Shown here: one piece after another, positions 56,626 through 64,000 of the stretch
Layout: every line of letters starts with the position of its first letter
Numbering within the stretch: the stretch's first letter is position 1
Assembly (NCBI GenBank): GCA_025617745.1
Contig: CM046869.1
Coordinates: forward strand, 18,182,994-18,246,993
Direction: 5' to 3'
Source: Heliocidaris erythrogramma
Taxonomy: Eukaryota > Echinodermata > Echinoidea > Camarodonta > Echinometridae
Length of the DNA: 64,000 nucleotides
Position numbers and translations under genes: made by a program
Notes under the pieces: model-generated
What the model saw: the letters and a program-made list of their open reading frames with translations, nothing else
Told to the model about the DNA's origin: nothing
Databases searched by the model: none

Positions 56626-58576
56626 CGTGCTTCCCCGAGCGCTGGTTCAACCGATTGTGGTAGGTGGCCGACTTCGTGCGTTTCTCCCCGCTTGGGAGGC
56701 CATCTCCGGGGACGGGTTTGTTCTCTCCGTCGTGCGAGACGGATTCTTCATAGAACTTTGCGCCTCGCTCCCCGGAGGGGCTATAAGAATTCGGTCACCT
56801 CCCATGTCTGCCCTGTCTCGGTCTCATGCTTTGAAGGAGATCGAGTCTCTTTTGGAAAAGAGGGCTATAGAAAGGGTAAGAGACAGGCCGTCTCTCTCCC
56901 TTTCTCCAATTTTTGTTATTCCCAAGCGCTCGGGAAAACTTCGTTTGATACTGAACCTAAAGAGGATAAACAAATTTATTCCTCCGGTTCATTTTCGTAT
57001 GGAGACTCTTGCCTCCATTCTTCCGTTGATCAAAAGGGAAGACTACGCGGTCTCGATAGATCTCAAGGACGCGTACTTCCACATTCCCATTCATCGCGCA
57101 TCTCGCGATCTTCTGGGGTTCTCCTTCCTCTCGGAGACTTACCGGTTTCGGGCTCTTCCCTTTGGGCTGCGCCCGGCCCCTCGGGTTTTTACTCGAGTTG
57201 TAGCGGTGCTAGCGGCCTTTCTGAGGCGTCGCGGCCTGCGGTTGTTTTGTTACCTGGACGATTGGCTTCTCCTTGCGGAGTCGCGCGATCGTTTGTTGGA
57301 CGAGACTCGTTTGTTGGTCTCTCTTACTCAAGACTTAGGTTTCCTAATAAATTGGGAAAAGTCAGAGTTAGTCCCCACTCGCAACCCAGTTTTTCTGGGG
57401 GCGGTGTTGGACATAAGGAATCAGTTAGCTCGACCCAGTCGAGACAGGATTCTCACCATTGTCTCTGCGGCTCGCAAACTCTTGCTGGCCAGAAGAGTCT
57501 CGGCCAGACAGTGGCTTCAGTTCCTAGGTTATCTGGCCAGTCTAGTCGATGTTTTAGAGGACTGCCGGCTCCTCATGAGACCCTTTCAGAGACATCTCCT
57601 CAGGTTCTTCAAACCGGGAAAAGACTCTCTTTCGGTCTGGGTTCCAGTTCCAGTAGAGATCAAGTCTCTTCTCGCTTGTTGGACGAGCGAGGTGTTTCTC
57701 GCGCGAGGCAGGTCCTTCTCTGTCCCTCTTCCGTCGATATCGGTTTCGACGGACGCCTCTCGGTTGGGGTGGGGAGGACACTGCAACGGCAGCACGGTTG
57801 CGGGGGATTGGTCTCATCTTGGGACTCTTCCTCACATCAATGTCCTGGAGTTTATGGCAGTTCTGCTGACCTTGCTCCATTTCAGAAGTCGACTGCTCAG
57901 TCGTTCAGTTCTGATTCTCACGGACAATGTTACCGTGGCGGCATATATCAATCGGCAGGGAGGCACTCGTTCGGTTGCCCTGAATGCCCTAGCAGCTCAG
58001 CTGTGGAGGTGGTGTCGTCGCATGGCAATCACACCTGTGGCCTCTTTCATCCCAGGTCGGGAAAACCTTATTGCGGATTTTCTGTCCCGGGGCAGGTATC
58101 TTCCTTCGGAATGGATGCTCCATCCGGAGGTATTTTGCCGCATTTGCACTTGCCTAGGTCCACTGGAAGTGGATCTATTTGCGTCAGTGCTAAATCACCA
58201 GCTGCCGAAGTATTGCTCCCGTGTTCGCGATCAGGGAGCATGGGCTCTCGATGCTTTCTCCCTCAGCTGGGAGAACCTTCAGGGATTCGCCTTTCCTCCC
58301 TTCCAACTGATTCCGCGTGTCTTGCGGAAAATCAGGGAAGATCGGGCGAGGGTGCTTGTGATAGCTCCCTTTTGGCCCAGGAGGAATTGGTTTCCGGAGC
58401 TTATGAGCCTTCTACGGGCTCAACCGTTAGTTCTCCCGTTAAGAGCGGATCTGGTGTTACAGCCCCTATCGGGGATTCTTCACCACAATCCGGAGTCTCT
58501 TCATTTGACTGCTTGGCCCCTGTCAGGGAATCTGCAAGACAGTCGGGTCTCTCTGATAGAGCCGCGGACTTTTTAA
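56477..58576 (+). CDS. DIRS ORF2: reverse transcriptase, RNase H and methyltransferase-like domain
   Basis: Open from at least 56477, but recognisable sequence starts at about 56624 just past the ORF1 stop (FDVLPRALVQ). From 56477, the RT spans about residues 100-400: PIFVIPKRSGKLRLILNLKR, motif A SIDLKDAYFHI (about 191), LPFGL and the catalytic YLDD box (about 259-262). RNase H follows with STDASRLGWGG (about 424), the Glu in NVLEFMAVL, LTDNVTVAAYIN (about 480) and ENLIADFLSR (about 530). The last 150 residues have VDLFASVLNHQLPKYCS, DAFSLSW, FPPFQLIPRVLRKI and LVIAPFWPRRNWFPE, the DIRS domain described as related to N6-adenine methyltransferases; its activity is not shown. All RT catalytic aspartates are present. 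It copies the element RNA into DNA. The stop is TAA in TAATG, shared with the recombinase start. Confidence 0.93.
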   Translation: MWANAVVCLGSRLLNLSQLRLVGEGVVAGVFREVLVERRWLLRRPSLAFDVLPRALVQPIVVGGRLRAFLPAWEAISGDGFVLSVVRDGFFIELCASLPGGAIRIRSPPMSALSRSHALKEIESLLEKRAIERVRDRPSLSLSPIFVIPKRSGKLRLILNLKRINKFIPPVHFRMETLASILPLIKREDYAVSIDLKDAYFHIPIHRASRDLLGFSFLSETYRFRALPFGLRPAPRVFTRVVAVLAAFLRRRGLRLFCYLDDWLLLAESRDRLLDETRLLVSLTQDLGFLINWEKSELVPTRNPVFLGAVLDIRNQLARPSRDRILTIVSAARKLLLARRVSARQWLQFLGYLASLVDVLEDCRLLMRPFQRHLLRFFKPGKDSLSVWVPVPVEIKSLLACWTSEVFLARGRSFSVPLPSISVSTDASRLGWGGHCNGSTVAGDWSHLGTLPHINVLEFMAVLLTLLHFRSRLLSRSVLILTDNVTVAAYINRQGGTRSVALNALAAQLWRWCRRMAITPVASFIPGRENLIADFLSRGRYLPSEWMLHPEVFCRICTCLGPLEVDLFASVLNHQLPKYCSRVRDQGAWALDAFSLSWENLQGFAFPPFQLIPRVLRKIREDRARVLVIAPFWPRRNWFPELMSLLRAQPLVLPLRADLVLQPLSGILHHNPESLHLTAWPLSGNLQDSRVSLIEPRTF

Positions 58577-59550
58577 TGTCCAGTCGTAGACTTTCTACTA
58601 GGGAAATTTACAATTCCCGTCTCTCGGTCTTTTTCCTTTGGTGTAAAGAGAGAAATCAAACCCCTTCTAAGGCTCCTATTGGTTCAATTGCGGATTTCTT
58701 AATCTCGTTATTTGACAAAGGGAGATCTATTTCTACTATCCGAGGCTACCGTTCGGCGATCGGGGCCATTCATTCGGGTTTTTCGGATGGTTCGGGGATT
58801 TCCAATTCCCCGCTGCTAAGCGGTTTGATTCGTTCGTTCTTTCTGAAACGACCTTCGTTTTCTAGGTTAGTGCCGTCTTGGAGTCTGCCTAAGGTCCTGG
58901 AGGCCTTGGCGAAACCTCCTTTTGAACCGTTAGGTGAAGCTTCGCTTCATCATCTTACGGTTAAGACGCTCTTTTTGGTAGCTATTGCCTCTGGGCAGAG
59001 GCGCAGTACTCTTCACGCTCTCTGTCTTACTCCTGGTCACGTTCGCTGGGAGAGAAAAGGTGTTAGATTGATTCCTAGGGCTTCTTTTGTCGCCAAGAAT
59101 CAGACAGCTACCTCCGGTCCTGTTGAGATTTTTCTTTGTCCGCTTTCTGACTTTTCTTCGGTGCGTGAGGACAAAGTTTGGTGTCCTGTTAGGGCTCTCA
59201 AATGGTATATTGATAAGACTAAGTCTTTTCGTAAGGATGATCAGTTGTTCTTGATCACTAGAGAGCCTTTTTCTCCTGCCTCTCTTGATTCCATTTCTAG
59301 ATGGATCGTTGAGGCTATTAGGGCCGCTGGCACAGAGGCTCTTTTATCCGACAGTAAGCCTCGTGCTCATGATACTCGTAGTGTCAGCACTTCTTGGGCT
59401 CTGTTTCAAGGTGTGGCGCTTGTTGATATTTTGAAGGCTGCTTATTGGCGTTCGCCCAATTCCTTCATTTCTTGCTACCTTAGGGATATTCCCGCAGGTG
59501 AAGCTTTGTTTGCGTCAGCCACCTTGAAGGCCGCTGTGTCTTCTTTGTAG
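58576..59550 (+). CDS. DIRS tyrosine recombinase (integrase)
   Basis: 324 residues from an ATG at 58576 that shares its A with the ORF2 stop. The N-terminal SAM-like DNA-binding domain reads SSRRLSTREIYNSRLSVFFL and SISTIRGYRSAIGAIHSGF. The catalytic part has the first Arg in SGQRRSTLHAL (about 58999), the second-box HDTR (His 59368, Arg 59377) and the nucleophile Tyr in SFISCYLRDI (59476), with a Trp just upstream (AYWRSPNS) at the usual H/W position. It should insert the circular element DNA by strand exchange, explaining the missing target duplication. The same frame stays open upstream to 56692 across most of ORF2; that part looks like the shadow of the RT frame. Intact by eye. Confidence 0.92.
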   Translation: MSSRRLSTREIYNSRLSVFFLWCKERNQTPSKAPIGSIADFLISLFDKGRSISTIRGYRSAIGAIHSGFSDGSGISNSPLLSGLIRSFFLKRPSFSRLVPSWSLPKVLEALAKPPFEPLGEASLHHLTVKTLFLVAIASGQRRSTLHALCLTPGHVRWERKGVRLIPRASFVAKNQTATSGPVEIFLCPLSDFSSVREDKVWCPVRALKWYIDKTKSFRKDDQLFLITREPFSPASLDSISRWIVEAIRAAGTEALLSDSKPRAHDTRSVSTSWALFQGVALVDILKAAYWRSPNSFISCYLRDIPAGEALFASATLKAAVSSL

Positions 59551-59607
59551 TAATCCTATTTCCTTTGCTGGAAACATGCCTCCCGGTTTTTGAGTTTGCG
59601 CTGGTCT

Positions 59608-59702
59608 GGCATAATAGGTGGGTATATATGATTTATTGCAGTAAATTTGTAAAATCAACACTGATTTTCTTATTTACTATATAAATCTATATACCCACCT
59701 AT
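59608..59702. repeat. DIRS internal complementary region (ICR)
   Basis: Bases 59608-59646 are the inverted copy of the left end (53778-53816), and 59647-59702 are the inverted copy of the right end (59898-59953). The join GCAGTAAAT|TTGTAAAATC therefore spells the ligated outer ends. In the accepted DIRS model this region templates completion of both ends and brings them together for circle formation. Confidence 0.95.
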
Positions 59703-59761
59703 GACCCTCCCTCCTTCCCCGCTCCTTGCAAGCAACATGTTTCTTCTTGGGGTTGCTCGCA

Positions 59762-59953
59762 AAAGAGGAAGATGGCCGTAGCGTACTGACGCGCGTGAGT
59801 GGCAAAGGGGACAATAGGATTACGGGGGGTGCGCACAATTTTGTGACACATGTGAGATAATTCTCGAAGGGGTCCCGTAGTCAAGACTACAGGCATAATA
59901 GGTGGGTATATAGATTTATATAGTAAATAAGAAAATCAGTGTTGATTTTACAA
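59762..59953 (-). repeat. DIRS right inverted terminal repeat
   Basis: Inverted partner of 53796-53946 across 59762-59912, plus a 41 bp outer extension (59913-59953) with no full counterpart on the left end but present in the ICR. Confidence 0.95.
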
Positions 59954-60549
59954 TTTTGTACAATGATTCTATGGCCATACCATAGTTAAACAGTAGATTT
60001 TTGTTGAATTTCATGTAATGATGTAGTCAAAAGGAGGTCTTGGCATTCTTATCTAGAGAACTCACTAAAGAATTTTAAGAATCAAAAACTCATTAAAGAA
60101 TTCAGATTCGAAGGACACTTACCTTTAAATGTTTGAAATGAAGCTCGAAAGCTGTTGATTAATGTGCCTTGATGGTATGGCTTCTTCATGCTTTTTTTTC
60201 TTGTATCTTATGGTAAAAAAGAAGCCATTGGAACATAATGAATTGCTAAGCATAGAAGCTCGGAATTTGTAAGCAAATTATTATAATCCGAAACTGTTCT
60301 GTACGTAATTGTTCCCTGTCTATCAACTAGAAGTTCTGAGAAGATAATGAGTATTCACTGTTTCGTGTAATATTCCTGTCTGTACATATTTATTCCATGT
60401 CCATCAACTCAAAGTTCTGAGAAGATATTGACAATTCATTCAGAGTCTGCTTCCAGTGGTAAAAAGAGAAAAAGAAAGAAAAAAACGAGACGCTAGAAAT
60501 CATGGTCTTTTTGGGTTGTTATAACAGCCATTCTCTGCTTCTGTTTCAG

Positions 60550-60694
60550 GGAAAGTACCATGCAGGAAACCTTTGAATTTCGTGGTTTCTCATCTTTGGG
60601 CTAGACGATAATCCAGATCATATACCAGCATGCTTTCAAAGAACAGTTCGAAATATTTTGATTTTATGTTTTCATGAGCAACTGATATAATCCT
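60550..60694 (+). other. Possible 5-prime part of the next exon, or isoform leader
   Basis: A strong acceptor (TTCTCTGCTTCTGTTTCAG, ending 60549) precedes sequence with stops in the frame of the following ORF at 60602 and 60683. Entered in phase 0 from the PH-like exon it would read GKYHAGNL and stop. So either this is the untranslated start of an exon whose coding begins at an ATG (60695, 60731 or 60824), or the long isoform uses a later acceptor. No decision is possible from sequence. Confidence 0.45.
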
Positions 60695-62194
60695 ATGAGA
60701 GCGAGCTGCTTCCCTTGTGACATAACTTTGATGAGATTCCTGGAAAACAAAAACAAAGAAGATTTGACCGATGCGGTTTTCACTGTTGTCCATAAAGCAC
60801 ATGTTAGGCTAGTGAAATTCAGGATGGATAACCCAAGTAACCCAAGTAACCCAAGTGATAATAAACTTCTTGGTGAGGGCAGTGTGGTGCCTGAAGCTAG
60901 TGGACCAATGGAAATTCTAAAAGTGCAAACCTGTGAAGGCCTGTACCGGAAGGGGAATGATTGTGAGAGCACAGCTGAGGATCATGATTCCTGCTCGGAC
61001 ACAGGTGGTTTCCAAGTAGAGACCAGTGCAATAAGGTCTGTAGCAGGGGAGCTAGAGAAGGGCTTGGTAAAGACATCAAGCTGTTCATGCTGCAGTCAGG
61101 GGGTCAGTAGCTGTTGTGTCTCCACCTGTTGCAGTCTAGAGGCCTTCTGCCAAAAACTTGTGGAACGCATTGTGATTCAAGCAATAATGGATTATAAGGG
61201 ACAGTGTGGTAATGAAAATGACAAAGGCATTACCGACACCCAACTGAAAGAGAACACTGTTATATGCCCCGTGTTTGATGGCTCAAGAAGTTTTAAAACT
61301 GAGGCTGACAATAGAGAAAACAATACATCTGTCGGACATCATAAAGTGAGTTCAGAGGTAGTCTATTTAGAACAACTACAACCTCTTAGTGATCCTGACA
61401 GGACAATAGATCAACAGGTGTGGCATTCTGAACACTCTGTAACAAGCAAAGACCAGTCACTGGATAAGAATAAGAATTGTTGCAAACTAAACATAGACAA
61501 GGCTCAAACAGCAGGACCAGATGGTTCTGGTGTAATAGTACAAGAAAGGCCGAAGCAAGAAAGTTGTGAAGTGGCAATGATGGACTATACAGAAGCTCAA
61601 AGTATATCTGAGGAATTACCTGATGGAACAATGTGTGTGATAATCGACCATAATGTGGGTGAGACTGATACAGATACTCCAGGAAAATCCTTAAGTCCTG
61701 TGAAAGCTGAAGAAGTACCTGACCAAGACCTTGTTCCACAAGACCAAGGGGCTATAAGCAGTATTACATGCATGGGCACAACTGACGGTGATCACCACCC
61801 GGAAACAATTCATGCAATATGGGTACCAGAGGCTAAAGTAGAGTATATTAGCGTAAGTTCTGATGGCATCTCAACTTGTAGAGATGAACAGTATTCCTCT
61901 TTAGACATAGAGACTGGTCCAGAATTTCCTTTCCAGGTCGCGCAGGACAGGAAACTCCATCTTAATAAAGAGCCTGAGACTTGTAAGACTTCCGATGACT
62001 TGGTCAATGTGCATGCCCCTGTCCCATTGGTGAGACCGGAGGATTTATTTGACAAGGATTTAAGTGTGGATATACCAGATATTGGGCATGATGAAACGGG
62101 AGAAGACTGTGTTGGTGATAACCTTCTTGGAGATATCAGTGGAATATTACACAGAGAACCCCACCCAGAATCAGAGCCAAAGGTCAACACAATG
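60695..62194 (+). CDS. Large acidic coding exon with Cys cluster and AKAP-like helix, probably RGS3 locus
   Basis: 500 codons open from ATG 60695 to an excellent ATG|GTAAGA donor after 62194, phase 0; the frame runs on only 24 codons beyond. The true start is uncertain: MRASCFPCDITLMRFLENKN is not an obvious N-terminus and ATG 60824 (MDNPSNPSNPSDN, in a CAGGATGG context) is also possible. The protein is acidic and rich in Ser, Asp and Glu. A Cys cluster (SSCSCCSQGVSSCCVSTCC, about residues 129-147) runs into FCQKLVERIVIQAIMDYKGQ (about 151-170), matching the amphipathic L-x(3)-IV-x(2)-AI helix that docks PKA RII subunits in A-kinase anchoring proteins. Long RGS3 isoforms have a large acidic linker between PH-like and RGS parts, and shorter isoforms start inside it, so this placement is likely but unproven. 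A separate AKAP-type gene is the alternative. Confidence 0.6.
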
Positions 62195-64000
62195 GTAAGA
62201 AGTGAAATGTGTTGTCAGTTTCTTTGGAGTGTAATCTGGATTTCTGTTTAATCTTGATAAAAGTTATTGTGCCTCAAAAATTTCATGGCTATATTGTGCG
62301 CAATCTGATAGTGTCCATATTTGTGCTTGTACCTCATCTGTGCCTATGGCAAGTCCAGCATTAATGTTGCTAAAGGGTCATTATCATGTCTCAAAAACGT
62401 TTTAGCCTTAATAAGCGAATCTGATGGTGTCAATATTTGTGGTGTGAAATGTGTCTGTTACAATGGCATGATATAGTAAGGGTGAAGCAGCTGAAAGAAG
62501 AAATATTCTGGTACAACTACATTCAAACCAGAAGCCATATACTAGTATTTAACATTCATATAATATTCATTCTCCGCTTTAATCATACAGTATTATATAT
62601 TTGTACTGTGTACCACGTTGTTACGAATGGCATGTCCAGCATAGGGTGATACAGGCGTGAGAGTGAACATTTTACTACACTTACATTCAAACCAAACTTC
62701 ATGTATATTTAATATCCATACAACATTCATTTGTCCAGTTTTCAGCAGATTCATACAGTATTCTGTTTGGACATACTTGTGAGAATAAACGTTATACTAC
62801 AATTATGTTCAAACCGTCCTCCATATATACATTCATACAATATTCATTCTCCAATTTTCAGCAGAATAAAATACAGTATTAATTTGTACTTCCCTGAATC
62901 TTTGATAGATAAATTTTTTTTTTTCAAGCTGTTCATGAAAAACACAGTCATGCGTTGGACATCCATGAACATGGGAGGGGGTGGGGGGTGGGGGGGGGGG
63001 GGTGTTATACTTAACTCTGTACTGGCTTTTGGGAAAAACCCTGGAGTGCCACATTGTTTGGTGGATATGATACATATACACTGTACAAGTGCCAAATTTA
63101 GTTTTGGCAGTCTCCGATTCGTTGCTTTAGTAGACCAAAGCCTCTAAAGAATTAATATTCAAGAAATTCAACCAGGATTCCCCACTTCTTGCACCAAGCC
63201 CCCTATTCCCCCTATTTCTGCATTTATTCAGAAAGAAACTTTTTGGGTACATGTCTTCCGGACATCTGTATTGTGTTGAGCCATGAAGATAAACTTGATA
63301 CTACATTCACGTCTTCTTAAAGTAGAACGTTAATGATTTTAAATATTGGCTTAATACTTATTATTGCATAGATGGCATAAATTAAACAAGGTTATCCAAA
63401 TTCAACGCTTGGAAACATTTGAAGTAATGATTATTATCAATTATAAAACGGTAAAATACAGCCCCCGATATAGCAGCTGAAGAGCTCCTCGAACGCTGCT
63501 GAGATATGTGACGACACACCCTGGACCAGTCCTGTCTAAGCAGACGATGTCCCATAACATCTTACACATTTTTCAGAGCCTATTTTGTCATCTCCTCTTC
63601 ACTTATTTCTCTTCCTTCACTAGCGTCAGTCTTAATGTTAGTCTGTTGCCTCACTCTTAACTTCGTGTATGGTATTATTTTGATGAAAAATGCAGCGTTA
63701 AAAAAATAAAGGAATCAGTCACTTGTAAACAAAATAAGACGCCATTGTATTTTCAGCTGCTTGCACCGGGGCATGTTCGGCGTTTCAAGAGGGAACGAAT
63801 ACCATCCTGCTATTATTCGGAGGGCTTTTCAATTTGAAAGTGGGGTTTATTTCATTGATCATTGACCCTTCTCCTATGTATTTACAATCAAACGGTTTTA
63901 GCTATCAGAATCAGTTTCACTTTCCCTTTATAATGGTGTGAAATAAGGTCATGTTTAAATACACCAAACTCTTTATAATTTGATAAATAATTGCATTGCA
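62195..64000 (+). other. Intron after the acidic exon, to the window end
   Basis: AT-rich, no recognisable exon. Two diverged units of about 140 bp at about 62260-62440 share TGATAGTGTCCATATTTGTG / TGATGGTGTCAATATTTGTG and AATCTGAT. Another pair near 62500-62640 and 62670-62890 shares TACA-TTCAAACC, CATACAATATTCATTCTCC and ATACAGTATT. A G-run lies at 62974-63002. The remainder shows nothing further. Confidence 0.5.

Larger units (their letters stand above)
53778..59953 (+). mobile_element. Complete DIRS1-like tyrosine-recombinase retrotransposon
   Basis: A 6176 bp element with every hallmark of the DIRS order: inverted terminal repeats, an internal complementary region (ICR) near the 3-prime end, a Gag-like ORF1, an RT/RNase H/methyltransferase-like ORF2 and a tyrosine recombinase ORF, with no integrase or LTRs. 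Its limits come from the ICR: the sequence matching the two outer ends (GATTTTACAA joined to ATTTACTGC) predicts the circle junction, so the element starts at 53778 and ends at 59953. No target-site duplication is seen, as expected for recombinase-mediated insertion of a circle. All three ORFs are uninterrupted and the 151 bp inner inverted repeat shows no mismatch, so the copy is young. It lies in the same orientation as the RGS3-like gene. Confidence 0.95.
14919..60549 (+). other. About 45.6 kb intron-like tract without convincing host exons
   Basis: After the PH-like domain no exon in phase with a recognisable domain is seen until 60695. The tract is AT-rich and holds the tandem arrays, fold-back elements, purine arrays and the DIRS element listed separately. 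Patches with no repeat that I could see include about 16100-17260, 38000-38640, 41000-41200, 44150-45350, 48160-48900 and 51600-52300. Open frames of 60-140 codons inside (for example 26367-26783, 39160-39522 and 43774-44136) have no domain and lack convincing splice context. That this is one intron of the RGS3-like gene is inference. Confidence 0.55.

Noticed and set aside
1-64000. CRISPR arrays, bacterial operons, ribosome binding sites
   Set aside because: Nothing prokaryotic is seen; tandem arrays lack the spacer-repeat pattern and the genes are spliced.

Overview
The window is animal nuclear DNA: AT-rich, with short coding exons bounded by GT-AG splice sites, very large introns, many ACATGTA words, GA/TC and GATGGT microsatellites, many small terminal-inverted-repeat elements, and a complete DIRS-type retrotransposon. 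This repeat mix fits a marine deuterostome, most likely a sea urchin or other echinoderm. That is inference (about 0.6); no species marker is visible.

The host content is mainly one plus-strand gene, an RGS3-like scaffold. I could chain its exons by reading phase. They are the end of a C2 domain plus a charged linker (1810-2433), a PDZ domain in two exons (2936-3020, 6176-6281), a 745-residue Ser/Arg/Pro-rich exon with 54-residue tandem repeats (6995-9227), and a PH-like domain in three exons (9858-9941, 11111-11240, 14755-14918). Every junction keeps phase. C2-PDZ-PH-like order is that of long RGS3 isoforms; the RGS domain itself should lie beyond the window. A large acidic coding exon at 60695-62194 on the same strand probably belongs to the same locus, either as the PH-to-RGS linker or as the first coding exon of a shorter isoform. 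It carries a Cys cluster followed by a helix that looks like a PKA-RII anchoring site.

Between 14919 and about 60550 lies a roughly 45.6 kb intron-like tract with no convincing host exon. It holds dispersed repeats, tandem arrays, fold-back elements and purine-rich microsatellites.

At 53778-59953 sits a complete, apparently intact DIRS1-like tyrosine-recombinase retrotransposon in sense orientation. It has a 151 bp inverted repeat that I aligned by eye with no mismatch, a 95 bp internal complementary region matching both outer ends, a Gag-like ORF1, an RT/RNase H/methyltransferase-like ORF2, and a tyrosine recombinase ORF3. Its ORFs may be linked by a +1 shift at TTT TGA C (ORF1 to ORF2) and by a TAATG stop-restart (ORF2 to ORF3). 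All alignments here were done by hand; no database search was run.
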